DNA of 64,000 nt from Aliiroseovarius sp. (GCF_030148435.1 NZ_JASBTN010000007.1:1-64000), one strand, 5' to 3'; shown: positions 8,613 through 17,125, counted from the stretch's first letter. Program-made: numbers and translations. The notes: generated by a model not told the origin, from the sequence alone.

Positions 8613-9259
8613 GCCATTCGCTGAATGAAATCGAAGCCATGAGCAAACGCGCCGCCCGGGGGGCTGGACTGTCCTGGGGCTTGGCCGAGGAGGCTGCCAA
8701 GGGCACACGCTGGCTGTCCGCCTTCGGTTTTCCGGGGACCGAGATGCTGGCCGAACTCCTGACGCTCAACGACCGCATCCCGCCTGTCGATGTCTCGCCC
8801 GTATCGCTGCGCGCCGAAGTTTGGCATGCGCCCGCCCGGCGGATGAGCCCGCTGATCGCCGGGGCCTCGCTGAGCGACTGTGCCGTGCGCCTTCTGGAGC
8901 GTGGCACGATCACCATGGAAAACGTCAGCCTGCCGCTTCTGGCCGTGCCTTTCATGGGCGGGGCGGCGCTGCGGCTGGGGGTGCCGGTGGCTGCCGAATG
9001 GCAGGGCGCGCGTCTGGCGACCGATGGCCGACAGCTCTGCGTTCAAGGGGAGGCCGACGCGCTGCGCACTGCCCAGGTGGACCGGCTGGTCTTTTCGGCA
9101 CCCGCGGAAATGACCGGGCGCCGTGAACCGGTGACGCGCGCCGAGGTGTGCGAGGACAGTTGGGACACGCTGGGAGGTTTCGCCCACCGGACCTTTGCCC
9201 CTGCCACCGAGGAAAGCCGCCTCCTGGGTGCCGGTGCCGGGCTGAGCGACAACGACTGA
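8609..9259 (+). CDS. DUF3726-family protein
   Basis: A 216-aa protein beginning MSHSLNEIEAMSKRAARGAG and followed by SWGLAEEAAKGTRWL, which I recognise as the DUF3726 pattern; the family has no established function. There is no signal peptide and no membrane segment. It overlaps the 567-aa gene by 4 bp and precedes an Ldh2-type dehydrogenase by 54 bp. The constant pairing with the 567-aa protein in this operon suggests that the two work together, but this is inferred only from overlap and order. Confidence 0.65.
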   Translation: MSHSLNEIEAMSKRAARGAGLSWGLAEEAAKGTRWLSAFGFPGTEMLAELLTLNDRIPPVDVSPVSLRAEVWHAPARRMSPLIAGASLSDCAVRLLERGTITMENVSLPLLAVPFMGGAALRLGVPVAAEWQGARLATDGRQLCVQGEADALRTAQVDRLVFSAPAEMTGRREPVTRAEVCEDSWDTLGGFAHRTFAPATEESRLLGAGAGLSDND

Positions 9260-9313
9260 CAGAAAAGACTGACCCCGGGCTCATCCCGTGCTGAAACAAC
9301 AAGAAAGAGCGAC

Positions 9314-10321
9314 ATGACCGCGACCGAAATCCTCTCCCTCGCCGAGATCGAAGATCTGGCCTTCCGAGCCCTTGTGAAAGCAGGCACGTCCGAGGCCAAC
9401 GCCCGCCCGCTGGCCGTGGCCACGGCGATGACCGAGGCCGATGGCGTCGCTTCCCACGGGCTGGCCTATATCCCGATCTACGCCCAACATGTCGACTGTG
9501 GCAAGGTGGACGGGCAGGCGGTGCCGGTGCTGGATCAACCCCGCCCGGCGGCTGTGACCGTGGATGCGGCCACCGGTTTTGCCCACAGTGCGATCGACCT
9601 GGGCTTTGAAAAACTGATCCCTCTGGCCAAGGAAATGGGTGTCGCTGTGCTGGCGGTGAACAATTCCTACAACTGCGGCGTTCTGGGCGTGCACACCCAG
9701 CGCCTGGCTCAGGCGGGGCTGTTGGGGCTGGGCTTTACCAATGCGCCCGCCTCGATCGCGCCTTCGGGCGGGGCCAGGCCGGTGGTTGGCACCAACCCGT
9801 TCTCGATCGCGGCACCCGGGCCGGAGGGTGCCGCCGCGCTGCTGATCGACCAATCCGCCAGCACCATCGCCAAGAGCGAGGTGATGAAACACGCCCGTGA
9901 GGGCAGGCCGGTGCCGGAAGGCTGGGTGCTGGACGCCCAGGGCCAGCCAACCACCGATCCCGACGCCGGGCTGAAGGGCTCCATGGTGCCCTCGGGCGGC
10001 TACAAGGGTGTGGGCATCGCGCTGACGGTCGAGCTGATGGCCGCCGCCATGACCGGCGCCACGCTGGGCGCGGTGGCAAGCCCGTTTTCGGGAACCGCCG
10101 GGGGGCCGCCGAAAACCGGCCAGTTCTTCATAGCCATCGACCCCGGCGCGACCTCGGGTGGGGTGTTTGCCGAAAAACTGGCCGACCTGATCGCGTCGAT
10201 CCGGGGCCAGGATGGCGCGCGGCTGCCTGGCGACGGCCGCCAGTCCTGCCGCATCCGCGCGGCCAGGGAGGGTGTGGCCGTGAATGCGGCATTGCTTGAA
10301 AAGGTGCGCGCCCTGATCTGA
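9314..10321 (+). CDS. Ldh2-family NAD(P)-dependent dehydrogenase (malate/lactate or cyclic-imino-acid reductase type)
   Basis: A 335-aa member of the type-2 malate/L-lactate dehydrogenase family, unrelated to classical LDH. EADGVASHGLAYIPIYAQH carries the conserved catalytic SHG region, and GGARPVVGTNPFSIAAP is the cofactor-binding signature. The family includes delta1-piperideine-2-carboxylate/delta1-pyrroline-2-carboxylate reductase (DpkA), so it may act on a cyclic imino acid or a 2-hydroxy acid. Odd point: the usual SxHFG motif reads SYNCG (about residues 117-121). Last gene of the operon; the next gene is convergent. Confidence 0.8.
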   Translation: MTATEILSLAEIEDLAFRALVKAGTSEANARPLAVATAMTEADGVASHGLAYIPIYAQHVDCGKVDGQAVPVLDQPRPAAVTVDAATGFAHSAIDLGFEKLIPLAKEMGVAVLAVNNSYNCGVLGVHTQRLAQAGLLGLGFTNAPASIAPSGGARPVVGTNPFSIAAPGPEGAAALLIDQSASTIAKSEVMKHAREGRPVPEGWVLDAQGQPTTDPDAGLKGSMVPSGGYKGVGIALTVELMAAAMTGATLGAVASPFSGTAGGPPKTGQFFIAIDPGATSGGVFAEKLADLIASIRGQDGARLPGDGRQSCRIRAAREGVAVNAALLEKVRALI

Positions 10322-10361
10322 GCAGGTGCAGGGTCTACCGCGGAAGGGGCGAAGCCGGGGA

Positions 10362-10967
10362 CTACTTGCGGCCGATGCGTGGCTCTTCTCCGGCCAGGAT
10401 GCGCAGGATGTTGGCCTTGTGCCGGATCAGGATCAGAGCGGCCAGCGCAAAGCTGAGCAGAATGGCTTGCGGCGTGCCCAGTACTGCAGCCCAGAGCGGG
10501 GTCAGGACGGCGGCAATCAGCGCTGCCAGCGAGGAAATTCGGAACAGGGCGGCGCTGGCCAGCCAGGTGGCGCAGGCTGCCAGGCCCACCGGCCAGGCCA
10601 GGGCCAGAAGCGTACCCAGCCAGGTCGCCACCCCCTTGCCGCCCCTGAACCCCAGGAACACCGGGAAGCAATGACCGAGGAAGGCGGTGAAACCGGCGAG
10701 CTGGGCCGCATCCTCACCCACGAGCGCCCGTGCGATCAGAACCGCGGCCCCTGCCTTGCCCGCGTCACAAACAAGGGTCAGGAAGGCTGCCAGCTTGTTC
10801 CCGGTCCGCAGAACGTTTGTTGCGCCGATATTGCCCGAGCCGATCTGGCGCAGGTCGCCCAGTCCGAAAACACGCGCCATGACAATGCCAAAGGGGATCG
10901 AGCCCAGCAGGTAGCCGACAAGACTGATGGCGGCCAGCACGGGCAGGGCAGAGGTGATCTCGGGCAT
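10362..10967 (-). CDS. plsY: Glycerol-3-phosphate acyltransferase PlsY
   Basis: A 201-aa polytopic inner-membrane enzyme that transfers an acyl group from acyl-phosphate to glycerol-3-phosphate, the first step of phospholipid synthesis. Diagnostic motifs are GSIPFGIVMA, GSGNIGATNVLR and GHCFPVFLGFRGGKGVAT. Length matches the family. An AAAGGA RBS lies about 9 bp before the ATG. It is downstream of the dihydroorotase-like gene and in the same direction, separated by a 247-bp gap with a dispersed repeat. Confidence 0.95.
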   Translation of the reverse strand: MPEITSALPVLAAISLVGYLLGSIPFGIVMARVFGLGDLRQIGSGNIGATNVLRTGNKLAAFLTLVCDAGKAGAAVLIARALVGEDAAQLAGFTAFLGHCFPVFLGFRGGKGVATWLGTLLALAWPVGLAACATWLASAALFRISSLAALIAAVLTPLWAAVLGTPQAILLSFALAALILIRHKANILRILAGEEPRIGRK

Positions 10968-11141
10968 GGCGGGCGTCCTTTTGCTCGCGCACAGGAATGG
11001 GCCGGTTGCCGGGGGAGGTCAAGGGGGCGCGGACGCGCGGGCTGAGGGCTCCGGCCCGTTGTCGGGGCTTTCGGACCCTCCTTCGGTTGGGGGAATCCGC
11101 CCGGGTAAGGGCGAGGCGCTTTTGCAGTGCGAAAGCGCGGT

Positions 11142-11204
11142 GGGGGCGCTGCCCCCCTGCGCGTGCCGCGCAGTCCCCCGGGATATTTTCAGCAAGATAA
11201 AGAG
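11142..11204 (+). repeat. Dispersed GC-hairpin / CCCCCGGGATATTT repeat, copy 1
   Basis: GGGGGCGCTGCCCCC is followed by TGCGCG-TGC-CGCGCA and then TCCCCCGGGATATTTTC and AAGATAAAGAG. The same order of elements, a G/C-run hairpin then CCCCCGGGATATTT then AAGATgAAG, recurs at 23158-23209 in inverted orientation. From memory this layout is common in roseobacter intergenic regions. It lies 11 bp beyond the pyrX stop on the other strand's reading and may act as a terminator or REP-like element. The rest of the 10968-11214 gap shows no gene. Confidence 0.65.
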
Positions 11205-11214
11205 AAGGGGTTGC

Positions 11215-12474
11215 CTATCCGTGAACCCGCGTGCCCGCGACCCAGGTGCCCAGCACCCTGCCCTCCATGCGGGCGCCGTCAAAGGGGGTGTTCTTGGATT
11301 TCGATTGCAGCGCGAACCTGTCCAGCACGAAGGGCGCGTCGGGGTCGAACAGAACCAGGTCGGCGGGGGCACCCTCGGCCAGACGGCCACCGGGCAGGCC
11401 GAGGCGCCTGGCCGGGTTCGCCGACATGGCGCGCCAGAGCGTCGGCAGGTCGATCAGTTCTGCATGGACAAGGCGCATGGCGGCGGGCAGCAGGGTTTCC
11501 AGCGCCACGGCGCCGGAGGCGGCCTCTTCGAAGGGCAGGCGCTTGCTTTCCTCGTCCTGCGGCGTGTGCATGGACGAGATCACGTCGATGAGACCATCGG
11601 CCACGGCGGCGACCATGGCCAGTCGATCATCCTCGCTGCGCAGGGGTGGTTTGAGCTTGAAGAAGGTGCGGTAGTCGCCCACGTCCAGTTCGTTCAGCGT
11701 CAGGTGGTGGATGTTGACCCCGGCGGTCACATCGAGCCCGGCGTCCTTGGCGCGCGCCAGCACCGGCAGTGCCGTGGCGGTGGACAGGCTGTCCGCATGA
11801 TAGGCCACGCCGGTCATCTCGACCAGCGCCATGTCACGCTCCAGCCCCATGCGCTCGGCCATGGGGGACACGGCAGGCAGCCCGCGCAGAGAGGCGAACT
11901 TGCCCGAGGTCACGGCCGCCCCCTTGGACAGGGTCGGATCCTGCGGGTGGGCAATGACCAGCGCGCCCAGCGATTTCGCGTAAGTCATGGCGCGGGCGAA
12001 GGTCTTGGGGTTTTCGACCACATGGTCGCAATCGGTAAACGCCACGGCGCCGGCGTCCCTGAGGAAGCCGACCTCGACCATCTCGCGCCCCTCGCGCCCC
12101 TTGGTAAGCGCCGCCATGGAGTGCACGTTCACCGGCGCGGTCCGTCCGGCCCTGCGGGTGACGAATTCAAGCGTTTCAGGCGTGTCAACGGCGGGGGTGG
12201 TGTCGGGGCGGATGACCATGGTGGTGACTCCGCCCGCCGCTGCCGCCGCGCCTGCCGTGCGGAAGCTTTCCTTGTGACGCTCACCCGGTTCGCCGATCTT
12301 GACGCCCAGATCGACAATGCCCGGTGCGAGGCACTTTCCACCACAGTCGATCACCTGGCCCGCCTCCGACCCGTTCAGCGCGGTGATCACCCCGCCGTCG
12401 ATGGTCAGGCTGCCGATCTCGTCCGTTCCGGTTTCGGGGTTGATCAGGCGGGCATTGGTGAATGTGGTGATCAT
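11215..12474 (-). CDS. pyrX: Dihydroorotase-like protein, probably non-catalytic (PyrX/PyrC' type)
   Basis: A 419-aa amidohydrolase-fold protein similar to type-I dihydroorotase (KCLAPGIVDLGVKIGEPG, IAHPQDP, MEGRVLGTWVAG). The canonical metal-binding DxHxH reads DLGVK (residues 55-59), losing both histidines, and the late Asp region (TDHAPH in active enzymes) reads SSMHTPQD. It is therefore probably the inactive DHOase homologue that in some bacteria supports aspartate carbamoyltransferase assembly. The ATG at 12474 was chosen because MITTFTNARL fits the family N-terminus; the ORF extends 26 codons further upstream without support. The pyrB gene is about 12 kb away. Confidence 0.85.
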   Translation of the reverse strand: MITTFTNARLINPETGTDEIGSLTIDGGVITALNGSEAGQVIDCGGKCLAPGIVDLGVKIGEPGERHKESFRTAGAAAAAGGVTTMVIRPDTTPAVDTPETLEFVTRRAGRTAPVNVHSMAALTKGREGREMVEVGFLRDAGAVAFTDCDHVVENPKTFARAMTYAKSLGALVIAHPQDPTLSKGAAVTSGKFASLRGLPAVSPMAERMGLERDMALVEMTGVAYHADSLSTATALPVLARAKDAGLDVTAGVNIHHLTLNELDVGDYRTFFKLKPPLRSEDDRLAMVAAVADGLIDVISSMHTPQDEESKRLPFEEAASGAVALETLLPAAMRLVHAELIDLPTLWRAMSANPARRLGLPGGRLAEGAPADLVLFDPDAPFVLDRFALQSKSKNTPFDGARMEGRVLGTWVAGTRVHG

Positions 12475-12604
12475 CGTCGTGTCCTTGAGCTCCGGCGGGG
12501 CACAGCCGCCCGGCGCCTGTTTGCCATGGATCGCGGCGGGCGGGAAGGGCAATGGCGCAGCCCGTCCCTTCCCTAGCGCGGGCGGCAGACGGGTAGGCCC
12601 GGCT

Positions 12605-13027
12605 TTATGCGGCTGCCGCGGCCTGTTCGATCTCGGCCTTGGTGCGGGCGGTGTCTTCCTGGTATTTCAGCAGGTATTTGTCGCCGGTGCGGGTGACTAC
12701 CTGGGCTGCCGAGAAGATCGTGTTCACCTTGTCGACATTCGTCAGGCTGATGGATCTTTCCCCCGGGCCGATCAGGCGGCGGTCGGTCAGGTGCCAGGTA
12801 AAACCCAGCTGCTCTCTGGCCACGTAGAGCCCGCGCACGAGAATTGCCCCAACCGCGCCCACCACGCCGGTCCATGCATGCGGGTTGCCCATGTAGAACA
12901 GCACGCCCGCCATCAGGAAGGATCCCAGCGCCGCCAGCATCACATGTTCCTTGATATAGGTCGTGCGATTTCCACTGAAGGAGGCAAGCAGCCTTTCGCC
13001 CGGTTCCAGGGTAGGGGTGTCTGTCAT
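12605..13027 (-). CDS. Small membrane protein with bacterial PH-like domain
   Basis: A 140-aa protein with two hydrophobic segments (about residues 30-47 and 52-68) followed by a beta-rich region containing WHLTDRRLIGPGERSISLTNVDKV, the pattern seen in bacterial PH (bPH) domain membrane proteins. No catalytic residues are visible. It resembles the next gene in layout (two helices, then LTDRR), which suggests a duplicated or co-functioning pair. Function unknown; perhaps membrane-associated regulation or envelope homeostasis. Confidence 0.65.
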   Translation of the reverse strand: MTDTPTLEPGERLLASFSGNRTTYIKEHVMLAALGSFLMAGVLFYMGNPHAWTGVVGAVGAILVRGLYVAREQLGFTWHLTDRRLIGPGERSISLTNVDKVNTIFSAAQVVTRTGDKYLLKYQEDTARTKAEIEQAAAAA

Positions 13028-13118
13028 GGTTTGGCCTCGTTTGTCATCCGTTCCGGGATAGGCGAAAGCGGCGCAGAGATCAAACCCCCTGCCGGGCTTG
13101 TGGCCTCGGGTCGCAGGG

Positions 13119-13619
13119 TCAGGTGGCGAGGACCCGGTCGATCCTGGCGGCCAGTGCCTCGGGTTCGGCCAGGTCGGTCAGGTGGATCGGGGCATGGCCC
13201 TGTCCGGGTGTTGGTTGCAGCGTGAGCGCATGCGGGGCGACGTCGACCCGGTCGAGCGCCTCGAGCGGCAGGGTCAGGCTGCCTGCCGCCACATCTTCCA
13301 TCCCGGCAATCCGAGCGGCCGGTCCCGTTGGCGGCGCCCAGATGCCGACGCGCCGGTCGGTGAGAAGATAGATATCCCGTTCCCGCGCCCGCCGGGCGAT
13401 GCCTTGCGCCACGAGCTGACTGGGCACGATCAGGATCGGCACCAGGATCAGCCCGGGCTGACGGGTGAAGAGCAGGATCACCGCGGCCAGCACGGCGGCC
13501 AGAGCCGCGCCCCAGACAACGCGGCGCAGCTGGCGGCGGATCAGCAGGGACATGTCGACCTGGCCTGTCCAGAGCAGGATCTCGTCGGTGTGCAGGGCAT
13601 GGTCGGGCAGGGTGGGCAT
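13119..13619 (-). CDS. Small membrane protein with PH-like domain, second of a pair
   Basis: A 166-aa protein from the ATG at 13619 (MPTLPDHALHT); the ORF-track start lies further upstream without an RBS. Two adjacent hydrophobic helices (VVWGAALAAVLAAVILLF and LILVPILIVPSQLV) precede DIYLLTDRRVGIW, the LTDRR element shared with the downstream 140-aa protein. The remainder is predicted beta-rich. Same strand as its partner with a 91-bp gap. Function unknown. Confidence 0.6.
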   Translation of the reverse strand: MPTLPDHALHTDEILLWTGQVDMSLLIRRQLRRVVWGAALAAVLAAVILLFTRQPGLILVPILIVPSQLVAQGIARRARERDIYLLTDRRVGIWAPPTGPAARIAGMEDVAAGSLTLPLEALDRVDVAPHALTLQPTPGQGHAPIHLTDLAEPEALAARIDRVLAT

Positions 13620-13747
13620 TGGGAAACCTGTGCAGGAAAAGCCGCATGATAGTCGCTTCGGGGATACAGGCAACCCGTTCAAGAGCACGGGGCCGTAGCC
13701 GGGAGCAACGTGCTATCCCGTCCAGACTCGCCGTCGCGGGGGGGAGG

Positions 13748-15034
13748 TCAGCCGATCAGCATTTCCCCGTTCGCCCAGACGGCCCGCACTGCCCGGTCAT
13801 CCCCCATCATGATGGTGGGAAAGAGCGCCTCCCACAGGGTTTCGGCGCGCGCGGCGCGTTGGGCTATGGCGGGGGTGGAGGCAAGGTCGATCACCACGAG
13901 GTCCGCCTCCATGCCGGGGGCGAGCGTGCCGATCCTGTCCTCCATCCGAATCGCCCGGGCCGACCCCGCCGTCGCCAGCCACCACAGCTGTGCCGGGTGC
14001 AGCGAGGCGCCGCGCAGGTGGGCGACCTCATAGGCGGCGGCCATGGTGCGCAGCATGGAAAAGCTCGATCCGCCGCCGGTGTCGGTGGCAAGGCCGATGC
14101 GCTGACCCTCGGCCATCAGCCCCTCCATGTCGAACAGGCCCGAACCGATGAAAGTGTTCGAGGTCGGGCAGTGGATCAGGCTGGCGTCCAGTTCCTTGAG
14201 CCGTGCGCGCTCGCGCTCTGTCAGGTGAATGGCGTGACCCATCAGCGCACCGGGGCCAACAAGGCCGAAGTCCTCGTAGACATCCAGATAATCGCGCGCC
14301 CTCGGAAACAGATCGGCGACCCAGGCGATTTCCTCGTGCTGCTCGCTGATATGGGTCTGCATCAGGCACTCCGGGTGTTCGCGCCACAGCGCACCGAGCG
14401 CAGAGAGCTGTTCCGGCGTCGACGTGGGCGCAAAACGCGGGGTGATCACGTAGGAGGCCCGGCCGCGTCCATGCCAATGTTCCAAGAGCCGCTTGCTGTC
14501 GTCATAGGCCGACTGCGCCGAGTCGCGCAGCCCGTCCGGCGCGTTTCGGTCCATGCAGGTCTTGCCGCCAAGTACGCGCAGGCCGCGTCGCGCGGCTTCG
14601 GTGAAATATGCGTCAACGCTATCAGGATGGATGGTGCAGTAGCTGACCGTGGTGGTGGTGCCGTTGGCCGTCACCAGGTCGAAATAGGTCGCGGCGATCT
14701 CGGTGGCATGGGCGGGATCGGCAAAACGCGTTTCCTCGGGAAAGGTATAGGTGTTCAGCCAGTCGATCAGCCGTTTGCCCCAGCTCGCGATGACCGCGGT
14801 CTGCGGGTAATGCACATGGGTGTCGATGAACCCCGCGCTGATCAGGGCGGCGCCATAGTCGGTGACTTCGGCCTGCGGATGGGCCCTGCGCAGGGTGTCG
14901 GCTGGTCCGACCTCGACGATCCTGCCCGCCTCCACGGCCACGGCGCCGCGCTGCTCATGGCACACCACCTCGTCGATGGGCGCGTGGAACGGATTCCCCG
15001 CGAATGTCAGCACCTGGCCCAGGATCAGCTTCAT
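13748..15034 (-). CDS. guaD: Guanine deaminase
   Basis: A 428-aa metal-dependent amidohydrolase that converts guanine to xanthine and ammonia. The metal ligands are visible: the HxH in GFIDTHVHYPQ, the later histidines in MQTHISEQHEEI and GHAIHL, and the catalytic Asp in LATDTGGGSSFSMLR. SLIHCPTSNTFIGSGLF is typical of GuaD. I start at the ATG (MKLILGQVLTFAG); the track's start six codons upstream is a TTG. Divergent from mgtE. Purine salvage also provides nitrogen, in keeping with other nitrogen-scavenging genes in the window. Confidence 0.92.
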   Translation of the reverse strand: MKLILGQVLTFAGNPFHAPIDEVVCHEQRGAVAVEAGRIVEVGPADTLRRAHPQAEVTDYGAALISAGFIDTHVHYPQTAVIASWGKRLIDWLNTYTFPEETRFADPAHATEIAATYFDLVTANGTTTTVSYCTIHPDSVDAYFTEAARRGLRVLGGKTCMDRNAPDGLRDSAQSAYDDSKRLLEHWHGRGRASYVITPRFAPTSTPEQLSALGALWREHPECLMQTHISEQHEEIAWVADLFPRARDYLDVYEDFGLVGPGALMGHAIHLTERERARLKELDASLIHCPTSNTFIGSGLFDMEGLMAEGQRIGLATDTGGGSSFSMLRTMAAAYEVAHLRGASLHPAQLWWLATAGSARAIRMEDRIGTLAPGMEADLVVIDLASTPAIAQRAARAETLWEALFPTIMMGDDRAVRAVWANGEMLIG

Positions 15035-15158
15035 GTTGCGTCTTTCAGTCAAACCGTCGCCCAGCCTAGGGGTCTAAAATCCACCGCGCAATATCTTTGA
15101 CCGGTTCCAATCTGGCGACGCCTGCCCTATGGTCCGGCCCAACCAATAGGAGGGCGCC

Positions 15159-16544
15159 ATGATTGATGAAAACATGACCGACGACCTCCTTGAGGAAGGC
15201 GACTACGAGCTCGACCACGAGGTGTTCGGCCCGGTTCTGTCCGCCCTGAAAGCGCAGGACGCCGAGGCCCTGGCACGGGTTCTGGACCCGTTGCACCCCG
15301 CCGACATCGCCGACCTCCTCGAACAGCTCGATCCGCGCCTTCGTACCGATCTGGTCCACCTCTATGGAATCGAGCTGGATGGCGAGGTTCTGTCGGAGCT
15401 GGATGAGAGCATTCGCGAGGACATCGTCGCCCATATGGCGCCCGAAGTCCTGGCCGAGGCCGTGCGCGACCTGGAAACCGACGATGTCGTCGACCTGATC
15501 GAGGACCTTGACGAGCCGCAGACCGAGGCCGTTCTGGACGCGTTGGATGATGACGACCGGGTGGTGGTCGAACAGTCGCTTGCCTATCCCGAGGACTCCG
15601 CCGGCCGCCTGATGCAGCGCGAGCTGGTGATGGCGCCCGAACACTGGGACGTGGGTCAGGCGATCGACTACATGCGGTCCGAGGATGACCTGCCGGAACA
15701 GTTTTACCATGTGATCCTGATCGACCCGCGCATGCGCCCGACCGGCTATGTGACACTCGGGCGGATCATGGGCAGCCCGCGTGAGGTCAAGCTCAAGGAA
15801 ATCACCGAGGAAAGCTTTCGCACCATCCCCGTGCTTCAGGACGAGGGCGAGGTCGCTTATGCGTTCAACCAGTACCACCTGATCTCGGCCCCGGTAGTGG
15901 ACGGAAACGACCGGCTGGTCGGTGTGATCACCATCGACGACGCCATGGCGATCTTGGACGAGGAGCACGAGGAAGACATCCTGCGCCTGGCCGGTGTGGG
16001 CGAGGAAAGCTCGCTTGCCGACCGCGTGATCAGCACCACCCGGCGCCGCTTTCCCTGGCTTGCCGTGAACCTGGTCACGTCGATCCTGGCCTCGCTTGTC
16101 ATTGCCCAGTTCGAAGCGGTGATCGCGCAATTCGTGGCCCTTGCCGTGTTGATGCCGATCGTGGCGTCGATGGGCGGAAATGCGGGCACGCAGAGCCTGA
16201 CCGTCGCCGTGCGCGCCCTGGCCACGAAAGACCTGACCTCCGCCAACCTCTGGCGGGTGATCCGGCGTGAGGTGCTGGTGGGCGTGGTCAATGGCGCAAT
16301 CTTTGCGGTTGTCATGGGAGTGGTCGGCGTACTGTGGTTCGGTACGCCGCTATTGGGTGTGGTCATCGGTGTCGCGATGGTGATCAATCTGGTCGTGGCC
16401 GGGCTCGCCGGGGTGGTGATACCCGTCGTATTGGAACGTCTGGATATCGACCCGGCGCTGGCCTCGGGGGCGTTTGTCACCACGGTGACGGATGTTGTGG
16501 GCTTCTTTGCCTTCCTTGGCCTGGCCGCCATCATGCTGTTGTGA
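15159..16544 (+). CDS. mgtE: Magnesium transporter MgtE
   Basis: A 461-aa Mg2+ channel. Residues about 20-140 form the acidic superhelical N-domain (HPADIADLLEQLDP), about 145-265 a pair of CBS domains that sense cytosolic Mg2+, and about 290-460 five membrane helices with the pore motif MPIVASMGGNAGTQSLTV. An AGGAGGGCG RBS precedes the ATG. The stop is 8 bp from the cyclo-ligase start. No leader riboswitch is evident in the short 5' region, so regulation is probably by protein-level Mg2+ gating. Confidence 0.95.
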   Translation: MIDENMTDDLLEEGDYELDHEVFGPVLSALKAQDAEALARVLDPLHPADIADLLEQLDPRLRTDLVHLYGIELDGEVLSELDESIREDIVAHMAPEVLAEAVRDLETDDVVDLIEDLDEPQTEAVLDALDDDDRVVVEQSLAYPEDSAGRLMQRELVMAPEHWDVGQAIDYMRSEDDLPEQFYHVILIDPRMRPTGYVTLGRIMGSPREVKLKEITEESFRTIPVLQDEGEVAYAFNQYHLISAPVVDGNDRLVGVITIDDAMAILDEEHEEDILRLAGVGEESSLADRVISTTRRRFPWLAVNLVTSILASLVIAQFEAVIAQFVALAVLMPIVASMGGNAGTQSLTVAVRALATKDLTSANLWRVIRREVLVGVVNGAIFAVVMGVVGVLWFGTPLLGVVIGVAMVINLVVAGLAGVVIPVVLERLDIDPALASGAFVTTVTDVVGFFAFLGLAAIMLL

Positions 16545-16552
16545 GGGCTGAA

Positions 16553-17125
16553 ATGACCGACCTGCAATCCGATCTGGCCGCTGTCAAGGTCGCGGCCCGC
16601 AAGGCCGCTTTCGCTCGCCGCAAGGCGGCCCATTCCCCTGCCGCCGCCCAGGCGGGAGTGGCCCATCTGATCGAGGCGCTGATGCCCTTCAAGGGCAAGG
16701 TGATCGCGGGCTATATGCCGATCCGTACGGAAATCACGCCACTGCCCGCCATGGCGGCGCTATCCGCGTGGTCCAGCATCGTCATCCCGGTGATTGAAGC
16801 TAGGGGAATGCCGCTGAAATTTGCCAGGTGGACCCCGGACTGTGAAATGGTCGAGGGGGCCTTTGGCGCGCAAGTGCCCGCGGTGAAGGAATATCTGGAC
16901 CCGGAGGTCGTGGTGGTGCCGCTGGTGGCTTTTGACTCCCGGGGCAACCGGCTGGGCTATGGCGGCGGTTTTTACGACCGGACCCTGGAGGGGCTGCGCG
17001 CCAAACGCGCAACACCGGCCCTCGGCTATGCCTATGCCGCGCAGGAAGCCGAGGGGCTGCCGATCGAACCGACCGACCAGCCGCTGGACGGGATCGTGAC
17101 CGAACGGGGCGTGACCTATTTCTGA
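16553..17125 (+). CDS. 5-formyltetrahydrofolate cyclo-ligase
   Basis: A 190-aa enzyme that converts 5-formyl-THF and ATP to 5,10-methenyl-THF, recycling a folate dead-end. The diagnostic C-terminal motif VVPLVAFDSRGNRLGYGGGFYDR is present, and the N-terminus is RKAAFARRKA. The ATG at 16553 follows the mgtE stop by 8 bp; the long ORF-track extension runs through mgtE in another frame. Likely co-transcribed with mgtE. Also called ygfA or fau. Confidence 0.92.
   Translation: MTDLQSDLAAVKVAARKAAFARRKAAHSPAAAQAGVAHLIEALMPFKGKVIAGYMPIRTEITPLPAMAALSAWSSIVIPVIEARGMPLKFARWTPDCEMVEGAFGAQVPAVKEYLDPEVVVVPLVAFDSRGNRLGYGGGFYDRTLEGLRAKRATPALGYAYAAQEAEGLPIEPTDQPLDGIVTERGVTYF

Noticed and set aside
10927-12576. 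549-aa plus-strand ORF
   Set aside because: Covers the pyrX gene in antisense and runs through a repeat; no motif or RBS support.
15035-15158. Mg2+ riboswitch upstream of mgtE
   Set aside because: The leader is short and shows no M-box-like structure that I can identify.
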